Assembly (NCBI GenBank): GCA_013361075.1
Contig: JABWAJ010000389.1
Coordinates: forward strand, 1 to 5,788
DNA: 5,788 bases
Origin: Saprospiraceae bacterium
GTDB taxonomy: Bacteria; Bacteroidota; Bacteroidia; Chitinophagales; Saprospiraceae
Direction of reading: 5' to 3'
The translations under genes were made by a program, and so were the position numbers. Numbering within the stretch: position 1 is the stretch's first letter; each line of letters starts with the position of its first letter. The notes under the pieces are model-generated. The model worked only from the letters and a program-made list of their open reading frames with translations, had not been told where the DNA came from and made no database searches. This document shows, piece after piece, positions 1 through 5,788 of this stretch.

Positions 1-10
1 ATCTCAAAAC

Positions 11-763
11 ATGATTGAAGCCATCAAGTACCTGTACCGTGCCTACCGCTATCGTTACCGGATTGACCCTGTAGAAATTGCCTACATCCTCCGCAGTTTG
101 AAGCCGGGAGACATCGCTGTGGACATTGGTTGTCACAAAGGCGGATACCTGTACTGGATGCGCAAACGCGTGGGAAAAACCGGGCAATGTTATGCTTTTG
201 AGCCACAACCCCGGTTGTACCAATACCTGAATTCAATTCTTCAAAGATTTGTTTATCAGAATATTACACTCGAAAACAAAGGTGTTTCTTCCAATGTTGG
301 AACCTTCCTCCTTTACATCCCCAAAACAGCCAGCGGCGCCTCTCCGGGGGCATCATTGAATGCCCCGGGCCATAAAGAAACTGAAATCGAAACCCGGGAA
401 ATTCAAACTGTTACCTTAGATGGCTATTTTTATGAACGCGGCATTGTTCCCAATTTATTAAAAATTGACGTCGAAGGCCATGAAGCTGAAGTCCTGAAAG
501 GAGGAGCCAAACTGATCCAAGAATACCACCCGCGCATTTTGATGGAATGCGAAACCCGCCACCTGAAACAGGGTACTGTATCCGACATCCTGAAATTAAT
601 GCAGGAGTGGGGATATCACGGATATTTCATCATGGACGGAAAACTGCTTTCCGTTGAAGCTTTTGATCCCGCAATTCACCAAAAACAAAGCGAAGGGCGA
701 TTTTGGGAAGCGCCGGGGTATGTCAACAATTTTGTCTTTGAACAATCCAACATTCGCCATTAG
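11..763 (+). CDS. FkbM-family SAM-dependent methyltransferase
   Basis: This 250-residue protein is a class I S-adenosylmethionine-dependent methyltransferase of the FkbM family, whose members usually O-methylate sugars or other small or glycan-linked substrates; the substrate here cannot be told. The SAM-binding glycine loop is at residues 33-45 (GDIAVDIGCHKGG), the acidic end of strand 2 is YAFEP at 61-65, and the family-typical KIDVEGHE is at 151-158. There is no signal peptide or membrane segment, so it should be cytoplasmic. The length is normal for the family. The ATG at 11 gives a basic, tyrosine-rich N-terminus (MIEAIKYLYRAYRYRYR) as I would expect of Bacteroidota relatives, but only ten upstream bases are visible and contain no in-frame stop, so a longer N-terminus is not excluded. 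A glycine/serine/proline-rich linker at about 107-121 separates the halves of the fold. Its stop (TAG, 761-763) overlaps the stop of the convergent next gene. Confidence 0.9.
   Translation: MIEAIKYLYRAYRYRYRIDPVEIAYILRSLKPGDIAVDIGCHKGGYLYWMRKRVGKTGQCYAFEPQPRLYQYLNSILQRFVYQNITLENKGVSSNVGTFLLYIPKTASGASPGASLNAPGHKETEIETREIQTVTLDGYFYERGIVPNLLKIDVEGHEAEVLKGGAKLIQEYHPRILMECETRHLKQGTVSDILKLMQEWGYHGYFIMDGKLLSVEAFDPAIHQKQSEGRFWEAPGYVNNFVFEQSNIRH
347..366 (+). repeat. GC-rich inverted repeat inside the methyltransferase gene
   Basis: GGGGCAT (347-353) and ATGCCCC (360-366) form a perfect 7-bp stem with a 6-base loop. Two further G-C pairs are possible beyond a one-base bulge on the 5' side. It lies wholly in coding sequence, over the Ser/Gly/Pro-rich linker, and has no T-run after it, so it is not an intrinsic terminator. 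The repeat is plainly present; a function is not implied. Confidence 0.6.
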
Positions 764-1548
764 CCGAGTTTCCATACCACCCCCAGATTCCAGCGGGAGG
801 AAAGCCCGATATTGCGTCCGTTCAGGATTTGCGCAAAGCCCAAAAAAGCCCCAAAACGATCTGTAATCGGGTAATACAGGGTAGCCCCCGTGCGCAGCCA
901 CGTAGATCCGCTGCCTCCCGTAACGGAGACATCGGTTCCGGCATTAAAGGTGTGGTAATATTCCAACCAGCCATCTGCATAAAACCATGAGCCACCATAC
1001 CCCACCCGAAAAACGACGGGCAGCGCGTAGAGGTTATCCGGGGATACGCGGACATCTATTCCACTCTGGAGATGGGCAAATGCACCAAAAACTGAGTTGT
1101 ATTGCGCCACGATCCGGCCCTGAAGCAAAGTTGCGCGGGCTCCGATCGGATTGCTTACATCGGTGGAATATTTCGATAACGGGAAAGTCGCCCCCAAGGC
1201 TCCAATGATGGACAAATTTCCATTGTTATCTTCTTTGTACCAGGATTTGAACTTCAGGAACACGGAGCCATCCTGCAAACCATGATTTTCTCCAATCCAG
1301 AGGTATGGAGCAGCAACTACAAGGCTGCTTTTTGAAGAAAGGCCATGCTCAATAAAAATACTGGCCGTATGCATTGCTTGTTCAATTTCCTGTTTCTGAG
1401 AACCGAAAAAATATTTGCTGAAGTGCTCGTACGCGTAAGTTATGGCAATGTCTGTATTGCCGGCTTCGGGCAAAAAGCCGCTTACCGGCCCCTGGGCAGC
1501 TAACCAACTGGTAAAGCAGCAAAATAAGACAGTGAAGGCTCTTTTCAT
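760..1548 (-). CDS. Exported protein, probable outer-membrane beta-barrel
   Basis: This 262-residue protein has a clear Sec signal peptide: basic MKR, a hydrophobic core to about residue 17, and a likely signal peptidase I site near AAQG (17-20). The two cysteines at 10-11 do not fit a lipobox (Phe precedes the first), so it is not a lipoprotein. The mature part alternates short amphipathic aromatic-rich strands with Gly/Ser/Asn turns and contains no hydrophobic helix, as expected for an outer-membrane beta-barrel. The pattern of a strand followed by GLSSKSSLVVAAPYLW (69-84), then QDGSVFLKFK (92-101) and GALGATFPL (116-124), resembles the MetA-pathway/phenol-degradation transporter-like barrels (Pfam Phenol_MetA_deg); this is recognition from memory, not a search. 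Substrate and role are unknown. It is transcribed alone, divergently from the glycosyltransferase gene. ATG at 1546-1548 is chosen because it directly opens the signal peptide; no good Shine-Dalgarno site precedes it. The stop TAA (760-762) overlaps the preceding gene's stop. Confidence 0.82.
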   Translation of the reverse strand: MKRAFTVLFCCFTSWLAAQGPVSGFLPEAGNTDIAITYAYEHFSKYFFGSQKQEIEQAMHTASIFIEHGLSSKSSLVVAAPYLWIGENHGLQDGSVFLKFKSWYKEDNNGNLSIIGALGATFPLSKYSTDVSNPIGARATLLQGRIVAQYNSVFGAFAHLQSGIDVRVSPDNLYALPVVFRVGYGGSWFYADGWLEYYHTFNAGTDVSVTGGSGSTWLRTGATLYYPITDRFGAFLGFAQILNGRNIGLSSRWNLGVVWKLG

Positions 1549-1672
1549 TGGTAATTATTTTAGAGCGAATATCCATAAAAAAGCTTGGGCCGTGTGTGCA
1601 AAGCAGAAACAATATTGCAAATTCTGTATAGTTGCAGGTATCCGGGCTTATTTCATTTCTTGAAAATTGCTC

Positions 1673-1680
1673 TATATTTG
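1673..1680 (+). promoter_or_regulatory. Bacteroidota-type -7 promoter box
   Basis: TATATTTG is a perfect match to the Bacteroidota sigma-ABfr -7 consensus TAnnTTTG. A -33 element is weak: TTTC at 1651-1654, 18 bases upstream, matches three of four bases of the expected TTTG. The predicted transcript start, around 1684-1688, would leave a leader of roughly 22-25 bases before the TTG start at 1709 of the glycosyltransferase gene. An eight-base degenerate motif can arise by chance in AT-rich intergenic DNA, but its position is right. Confidence 0.5.
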
Positions 1681-1708
1681 GGGCTTCATTCATCTTAACC
1701 CGCATGTT

Positions 1709-2437
1709 TTGTCAGACAGCTTAGTCATTATCCCTACATATAATGAAAAAGAGAACATCGTTCGAATGATTGAAAAGGTGTTCTCACTCGCCTACCCCTT
1801 TCACCTGCTTATTGTAGATGATGGGTCACCGGATGGCACTGGCGCTTTGGTAAAAGCGCAGCAGTCGAACTATCCCGGGCGTCTTTTTTTGTTGGAGCGC
1901 TCAGGAAAATTGGGGCTGGGTACCGCTTATATCGCCGGATTCCGATGGGGATTGGAACGAGAATACGACTACTTTTTTGAGATGGACGCCGATTTTTCCC
2001 ACAATCCGGATGACTTAATCCGGCTGCGGGATGCCTGCGTCTCCAAACATGCTGATCTGGCCGTTGGCTCGCGGTATGTTCGAGGCGGCAAGCTCATCAA
2101 TTGGCCTGCTGACCGGATTTTCCTTTCTTTGGGTGCTTCGTTATATGTGCGCTTCATCACCTGGATGCCGGTGAAAGACCCTACTGCCGGCTTTATTTGT
2201 TACAAACGAAAAGTGCTGGAAACCATTGATCTGAATAAAATCCGGTTTGTTGGATACGCGTTTCAGATTGAAATGAAGTTTGCTGCCCGATCCCTTGGTT
2301 ATCGCATTGCAGAAGTACCCATCACATTTACAGACCGGACGGAAGGGGCTTCCAAAATGTCAAAAGGCATTGTGCGCGAAGCCATTCTCGGGGTTTTGCA
2401 AATGCGCTGGCGCAGTTTTTTTTCCAGTTATGCTTAA
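1709..2437 (+). CDS. Polyprenol-phosphate mannosyltransferase-like family 2 glycosyltransferase
   Basis: This is a GT2-family (GT-A fold) enzyme of the DPM1/polyprenol monophosphomannose synthase type, which moves a sugar from a nucleotide donor (classically GDP-mannose) to a polyprenyl phosphate on the cytoplasmic face of the membrane, supplying lipid-linked sugar for glycans or protein glycosylation. Numbered from the TTG at 1709 (242 residues): VIIPTYNEKENI at 6-17, VDDGSPDGTG at 36-45, GLGTAYIAGF at 69-78, the metal-binding MDADFSHNP with D93-A-D95, then VGSRYVRGG, the DPTAGF region and, near the end, VPITFTDRTEGASKMSK. There is no C-terminal membrane domain, so it is the short, catalytic-domain-only form. 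The in-frame TTG at 1667 lies upstream of the predicted transcript start and adds 14 residues unlike the family, while the TTG at 1709 gives MSDSLVIIPTYNE, the usual family opening. No in-frame ATG exists near the start. trpA follows after 11 bases. Whether the sugar is mannose is inferred from family similarity only. Confidence 0.88.
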   Translation: MSDSLVIIPTYNEKENIVRMIEKVFSLAYPFHLLIVDDGSPDGTGALVKAQQSNYPGRLFLLERSGKLGLGTAYIAGFRWGLEREYDYFFEMDADFSHNPDDLIRLRDACVSKHADLAVGSRYVRGGKLINWPADRIFLSLGASLYVRFITWMPVKDPTAGFICYKRKVLETIDLNKIRFVGYAFQIEMKFAARSLGYRIAEVPITFTDRTEGASKMSKGIVREAILGVLQMRWRSFFSSYA

Positions 2438-2448
2438 ACGCTTTTCCC

Positions 2449-3219
2449 ATGAATCGCTTACAACAGCTCTTTTCCAAAAAAAAAGAGCATATCCTCAATA
2501 TTTACTTCACCGCTGGTTTTCCCAATCTTGACGATACAGAGGCCATTGTTCTCGCTCTTGAAAAAGCAGGGGTGGACCTTATCGAAATAGGCATGCCCTA
2601 TTCTGATCCTCTTGCCGACGGTCCTACCATACAACAATCCAGCCAGGTTGCGCTGGCCAATGGCATGACCCTCCGGATCTTGTTTGATCAAATCCGTTCC
2701 ATTCGGAAAAAAACCCAGATTCCGCTGGTGCTCATGGGGTATTTCAATCAAATGATGCAATATGGGGAAACTGCCTTTTTGGAGGCTTGCAAAACATCCG
2801 GAATTGACGGGCTCATTCTTCCCGATATGCCTTTGGAAGAATATGAAAAACAGTACAAAAGCCACTTTGAAGCCCTCGATTTGGGCATTTCTTTCCTGAT
2901 TACCCCCCAAACCAAAGACGCCCGAATCCTCAAAGCAGCTGAGTTGACACGGGGCTTCATTTATATGGTTTCGAACGATGCCATCACCGGCGGGAGCACT
3001 GAGCTTTCAGATCGCCAACTTGCTTATTTTCAGCGCATCAGCGACATGAAGCTGCCACATCCCCGGCTTATTGGTTTTGGTATTTCTGACCGCAGCACTT
3101 TTGAAACTGCCTGTCGGTTTGCAAATGGCGCCATCATTGGCAGTGCCTTCATCCGCGTACTGGAAAACGCAGACGATGTAGGAGCTGCAACGGCTGCTTT
3201 TATTGGCGGCATCCGATAA
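2449..3219 (+). CDS. trpA: Tryptophan synthase alpha chain
   Basis: This 256-residue cytoplasmic TIM-barrel protein cleaves indole-3-glycerol phosphate to indole and glyceraldehyde 3-phosphate, passing indole through the tunnel to the TrpB subunit in the last step of tryptophan synthesis. The catalytic glutamate (E46 in LIEIGMPYSDPLADGPTIQ) and aspartate (D57 in LADG) have the same 11-residue spacing as E49 and D60 of the E. coli enzyme. The substrate-phosphate loops are GFGIS (209-213) and IIGSAF (229-234). Loop 6, which closes the active site, reads SNDAITGG (175-182) and keeps the important threonine (T180). Length and N-terminus (MNRLQQLFSKKKEHILNIYFTAGFP) are as expected for Bacteroidota TrpA. 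The ATG at 2449 lies 11 bases after the glycosyltransferase stop, so co-transcription is likely. No trpB or other trp gene is in the window and no leader peptide with repeated Trp codons is seen. It ends in tandem TAA codons (3217-3222). Confidence 0.96.
   Translation: MNRLQQLFSKKKEHILNIYFTAGFPNLDDTEAIVLALEKAGVDLIEIGMPYSDPLADGPTIQQSSQVALANGMTLRILFDQIRSIRKKTQIPLVLMGYFNQMMQYGETAFLEACKTSGIDGLILPDMPLEEYEKQYKSHFEALDLGISFLITPQTKDARILKAAELTRGFIYMVSNDAITGGSTELSDRQLAYFQRISDMKLPHPRLIGFGISDRSTFETACRFANGAIIGSAFIRVLENADDVGAATAAFIGGIR
2466..2488 (+). repeat. Hairpin with nine-A run in the first codons of trpA
   Basis: GCTCTTTT (2466-2473) and AAAAGAGC (2481-2488) are perfect inverted repeats of 8 bp around a 7-base loop. 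The loop and 3' arm together carry an uninterrupted run of nine A (2476-2484), read as three lysine codons (residues 10-12). The structure begins 17 bases after the start codon. It could affect initiation or promote slippage, or be a chance effect of Lys codons; no function is shown. Confidence 0.55.
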
Positions 3220-3223
3220 TAAC

Positions 3224-5026
3224 CTACAAATACCCCTTGGCCTGCAAATGGAACAGCTCTGCGTATTTTCCGCCCTGTTGCAGCAATTCTTCGTGGCTGC
3301 CAATTTCAAGCAGTTGCCCATTTTCAAGAAAAAGAATGCGGTCTGCCATGCGCACGGTGGAAAAACGGTGGGAAATCAGTACTGCTGATTTGCCTTCAAT
3401 AAGTTCCGAAAAGCGTTGAAAAACCTCAAATTCGGCCCGGGCATCCAATGCCGCCGTTGGTTCATCCAAAATGAGCAACTGTGCATCGCGCATGTAGGCC
3501 CGGGCGAGTGCAATTTTTTGCCATTGCCCCCCTGAAAGTTCGGTGCCATTGGCAAAACGCTTGCCCAGGTATTGTTCGTAGCGCTCCGGCAATTGGTCAA
3601 TGACCGTATTTGCCAGACTTTTTTCAGCAGCATCATGAATTTGGGACAGGTCTCCAACGGCTTCAATGCCGCCGATAGCAATGTTTTCGCCAGCTTTCAA
3701 CTGAAAGCGCACATAGTCCTGAAAAATGACCCCGATATTGCGCTGAAGCGACTCGAGGTCGTATTTGCGGATGTCCACACCGTCCAGTAAAATTCGCCCT
3801 TCTGTAGGTTCGTAAAGCCGGGCCAGGAGTTTTACCAGGGTAGTTTTTCCTGCACCATTTTCGCCTACTAATGCCAGTTTTTCGCCTTTATTCAGGTGAA
3901 AAGATAAGTCTTTAATGGCCCAGCGTGCATTGCCCGGATATTTAAAACTCACCTGTTCAAAAGTGAATCCCTGCCTTACTTTTTCCGGAAAAGGCAATCC
4001 ATCGGGCGGCGAGGTAATTTCAGGTTTGATGGCAAAAAAATCAAACAAATCCTGCAGGTATAAAGCCCCTTCTGCAATTCGCGAAAAGCGCGTCATGACG
4101 CCCTGCAGGAGGCCATGCATGCGATTGAATGACCCCGACAAAAATGTGAGGGTGCCAATGGTGATGACAGCACCGGCAGCTTGCACCAGAATAAAAACGT
4201 AGGCACCATAATAAGACAGGGTCCCAAATGCCGACAGCAAACTCCCCCACCCGGCTCTGCGAATGGCTAATTTTTTATTGGCAAAGTAATAACGCTCAGA
4301 TACTTCTCGGAACCGTTCGGATAAAAAACCAGCCAGGTTGAACAACTTGATTTCTTTGGCCGTTTGATCGCTGGCACCGATGTACCGGAGGTAATCCAGC
4401 TCGCGCCGTTCGGGAGTCCAGCCTCGGGTCAGGGAATAAGTTTCCTGGTTAAAATAGGTTTCTCCAAGAAAAGACGGGATCACTGCTACAATCAGAATCA
4501 GGATGAGCCAGGGGTTGAAAACTACAATCCCTGCCCCGAGAAACAGCAGGGTAATGATGTCCTGGCATTGGTAGAGCAATTGAGACATGAGCAGGGTGCG
4601 GCCCGTTGTTTGACGCCGTGCACGTTCCAGTTTGTCGTAAAACTCTGCGTCTTCAAACTGGTACAAATCGAGTGTAGCCGCATGGCGCATGAGCTCTACC
4701 GAAGTTCGGTTAGAGACCAGGTCGCCCAGCAAACTGTCGAGCAGGTTAATGCCCCGGCTGATCAGATCAGACACAATGCCCAGTGCTGCTTCCAGGGCAA
4801 CCAGGGTCCAGAGATAGGTAAAATGGGCTTCTTTAGTCCCGACGAGCCGAATCACCTCATCAATAATTTCTTTCGCAACGTAAAGCGTAGCCAGAGGGAT
4901 CACAGATTGGAGTAACCGAAGCAAGATGTTGCCAATGGCCATACCCGGGTGGGTATTCCAAATCAGTTTGAAAAATTCGGGCAAATGCCGGAGCGCAGAT
5001 ACTTGTTCTTTAAATGCGATTGCCAT
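3224..5026 (-). CDS. ABC exporter-type half-transporter (permease fused to ATPase)
   Basis: This 600-residue protein has the MsbA-like layout of a type IV (exporter) ABC half-transporter that would work as a dimer in the inner membrane. Six hydrophobic segments are seen at about 28-50, 70-92, 156-170, 172-190, 265-285 and 287-300. The nucleotide-binding domain spans roughly 350-590 and is complete: Walker A GENGAGKT (388-395), Q-loop Q436 in IFQDY, signature LSGGQWQK (497-504), Walker B LLILDEP with D521 and catalytic E522, D-loop ALDA, and switch H553 in ISHRFST. All catalytic residues are intact, so it should be active. The conserved coupling stretch DQTAKEIKLFNL (220-231) is shared, from memory, with a group of ABC exporters of unknown substrate in Bacteroidota; lipid or drug export are only possibilities. 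The ATG at 5024-5026 gives a normal N-terminal elbow helix. It faces trpA tail to tail, with one base between trpA's second stop and its own TAG, and is divergent from the helicase gene. Confidence 0.93.
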   Translation of the reverse strand: MAIAFKEQVSALRHLPEFFKLIWNTHPGMAIGNILLRLLQSVIPLATLYVAKEIIDEVIRLVGTKEAHFTYLWTLVALEAALGIVSDLISRGINLLDSLLGDLVSNRTSVELMRHAATLDLYQFEDAEFYDKLERARRQTTGRTLLMSQLLYQCQDIITLLFLGAGIVVFNPWLILILIVAVIPSFLGETYFNQETYSLTRGWTPERRELDYLRYIGASDQTAKEIKLFNLAGFLSERFREVSERYYFANKKLAIRRAGWGSLLSAFGTLSYYGAYVFILVQAAGAVITIGTLTFLSGSFNRMHGLLQGVMTRFSRIAEGALYLQDLFDFFAIKPEITSPPDGLPFPEKVRQGFTFEQVSFKYPGNARWAIKDLSFHLNKGEKLALVGENGAGKTTLVKLLARLYEPTEGRILLDGVDIRKYDLESLQRNIGVIFQDYVRFQLKAGENIAIGGIEAVGDLSQIHDAAEKSLANTVIDQLPERYEQYLGKRFANGTELSGGQWQKIALARAYMRDAQLLILDEPTAALDARAEFEVFQRFSELIEGKSAVLISHRFSTVRMADRILFLENGQLLEIGSHEELLQQGGKYAELFHLQAKGYL

Positions 5027-5100
5027 GGGTGGTTGTTGGTGTATTGGTTATTGGTAGTACCTTCGTAGATACAAATCCTTTCAAATATTGTTTAGTGTAT
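5027..5100. promoter_or_regulatory. Divergent intergenic region between ABC exporter and helicase genes
   Basis: These 74 bases must hold the promoters of both divergent genes unless either is read from further off. I find no full TAnnTTTG box in either direction. The half next to the ABC gene (5027-5059) has no C on the plus strand, so the ABC transcript leader has no G. The half next to the helicase is AT-rich (TTTCAAATATTGTTTAGTGTAT) and could melt as a promoter, but no consensus spacing is seen. Confidence 0.5.
5042..5055. repeat. Tandem heptamer TATTGGT x2
   Basis: Two perfect adjacent copies of TATTGGT (5042-5048, 5049-5055) are preceded by a one-mismatch copy TGTTGGT (5034-5040) after a single-base gap. 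On the ABC gene's strand they read ACCAATA ACCAATA, ending 15 bases before its start codon. They may be a leader element, a binding site for a regulator, or simple low-complexity sequence. Confidence 0.6.
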
Positions 5101-5788
5101 ATGTCATCAGAAGCCTTGAGTGAATTGGAGCAGGTACTCGCCTTGCTTAAACTGGAAAAAGAAGAAGATTTTGAACAACACCGCCGTTTTGTTCAGGGCC
5201 TTCCCCTCGCCGAGCGTGTATCAAAAGGATATTGCTGGTATCCGCTTGCGGTAATCCGAACCGGTTATTCTGTAGGCGATCGGGCTTTTGTGGTGGTAGA
5301 AAAAAGCGACAAAATCAAAGAGCACCAGTTTAGAGCAGGCAAAACAGTCAGTTTATTTACGCAGCAGGCCGGCGCAAAAAGGCCCGAAATAAGTGGTGTT
5401 ATTCACTTTGTGGACAAAAACAAAATGCACATCATCCTGAATGCAGAATACGTTCCGGATTGGGCCACACTTGGCCAGGTCGGTGTGGATTTGCTTTTTG
5501 ACGAACGCAGTTATGTAGAAATGGAGCGGGCACTGCGCCTGGTAATGAGTGCCAAAAATGACCGCTTGGCCGAGTTGCGCGAAGTTATCCTCGGGAAATC
5601 AGCTGCCAGATTCCGGGAAATCAATACCCCCCTTGAAATCCCTGCTTTAAACGATTCTCAACGAGAAGCTGTTCGGGAAATTCTTGCCTCTCAGGACATT
5701 GCACTGATCCATGGGCCGCCCGGAACCGGGAAAACAACCACGTTGGTTCAGGCGGTCAAGTTGCTGTGCAAAACGGAAAGCACTGTAC
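5101..5788 (+). CDS. SF1 DNA/RNA helicase, IGHMBP2 (SMUBP-2) type, 3' end outside the window
   Basis: The first 229 codons of a superfamily 1 helicase run off the right edge without a stop. It opens with MSSEALSELEQVLALLKLEKEEDFEQHRR, a short charged helix, followed by a basic/aromatic segment (GYCWYPLAV), then a beta-rich insert (about 60-125, including ISGVIHFVDKNKMHIIL) typical of the 1B barrel of Upf1/IGHMBP2-like helicases. The Q-motif LNDSQREAV is at 183-191 and Walker A GPPGTGKTTT at 205-214; the later helicase motifs lie beyond the window. Such proteins use ATP to unwind nucleic acid from 5' to 3'; the bacterial members' exact role is unclear. ATG at 5101 is preferred; a GTG two codons upstream (5095) is a weaker alternative, and the upstream frame stays open through 5041 without another good start. 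No strong Shine-Dalgarno site precedes it. The full protein is probably over 600 residues, judging from relatives. Confidence 0.88.
   Translation, partial: MSSEALSELEQVLALLKLEKEEDFEQHRRFVQGLPLAERVSKGYCWYPLAVIRTGYSVGDRAFVVVEKSDKIKEHQFRAGKTVSLFTQQAGAKRPEISGVIHFVDKNKMHIILNAEYVPDWATLGQVGVDLLFDERSYVEMERALRLVMSAKNDRLAELREVILGKSAARFREINTPLEIPALNDSQREAVREILASQDIALIHGPPGTGKTTTLVQAVKLLCKTESTV

Noticed and set aside
1610..1617. Palindrome CAATATTG in the divergent intergenic region
   Set aside because: An 8-bp AT-rich palindrome is expected by chance, and no second copy or operator-like arm is nearby.
1549..1672. Promoter for the beta-barrel gene on the minus strand
   Set aside because: I looked for TAnnTTTG on the minus strand and found only partial matches (for example around AGAATTTG), so no site is called.
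1382..1705. 107-codon minus-strand frame covering the intergenic region before the barrel gene
   Set aside because: It overlaps the signal-peptide end of the barrel gene in another frame and shows no protein-like motif.
1667..1708. Longer glycosyltransferase reading from the TTG at 1667
   Set aside because: It starts upstream of the predicted transcript start, overlaps the -7 box, and adds 14 residues unlike the family's N-terminus.
2438..2448. Tryptophan attenuator or leader peptide ahead of trpA
   Set aside because: Only 11 bases separate the genes, with no tandem Trp codons or terminator hairpin upstream.
2458..2910. 150-codon open frame on the minus strand opposite trpA
   Set aside because: It is antisense to an unmistakable trpA gene and has no domain, signal peptide or upstream promoter of its own.
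4051..4109. Two copies of the 8-bp palindrome CCTGCAGG 43 bases apart (4051-4058, 4102-4109)
   Set aside because: Both encode Leu-Gln pairs inside the exporter's coding sequence (LYLQDLF and LLQGVM), so codon use explains them well enough.
4364..4915. 183-codon open frame on the plus strand opposite the ABC exporter gene
   Set aside because: It is antisense to a fully conserved exporter domain; its product is Cys/Gln/Pro-rich with no recognisable motif, as expected of a frame shadow.

Overview
The window looks like an ordinary chromosomal segment of a member of the Bacteroidota, possibly a Saprospiria or Chitinophagia relative, though lineage below phylum is a guess. The evidence is the family resemblance of the proteins, a perfect match to the Bacteroidota -7 promoter box (TAnnTTTG) ahead of the glycosyltransferase gene, and the lack of clear Shine-Dalgarno sequences. 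Coding density is very high. There is no rRNA, tRNA, CRISPR array, insertion sequence, integrase or phage gene, and no stretch over 300 bases lacks a gene.

Layout, left to right: (1) an FkbM-family SAM-dependent methyltransferase on the plus strand; (2) a minus-strand exported protein, probably an outer-membrane beta-barrel, whose stop codon overlaps that of gene 1; (3) a 160-base divergent intergenic region carrying the promoter of (4) a polyprenol-phosphate mannosyltransferase-type family 2 glycosyltransferase, best read from a TTG start at 1709; (5) trpA, tryptophan synthase alpha chain, 11 bases downstream and probably co-transcribed; (6) a minus-strand MsbA-like exporter half-transporter of the ABC superfamily, ending one base from the double stop of trpA; (7) a 74-base divergent intergenic region with a G-free leader for the ABC gene; (8) the first 229 codons of an SF1 helicase of the IGHMBP2/SMUBP-2 type, cut by the window end.

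The genes do not form one recognisable pathway. The methyltransferase and glycosyltransferase could both serve surface glycan or lipid modification, and the ABC exporter and beta-barrel are envelope proteins, but nothing in the sequence ties them together. trpA is biosynthetic and is found here without trpB or other trp genes.

I found no convincing undescribed system. The points most worth a second look are small: the non-ATG start of the glycosyltransferase gene with a six-codon ORF overlapping it, a hairpin plus nine-A run at the very start of trpA, the isolation of trpA, the G-free repeat-containing leader of the ABC gene, and two convergent gene pairs with no room for a normal terminator.
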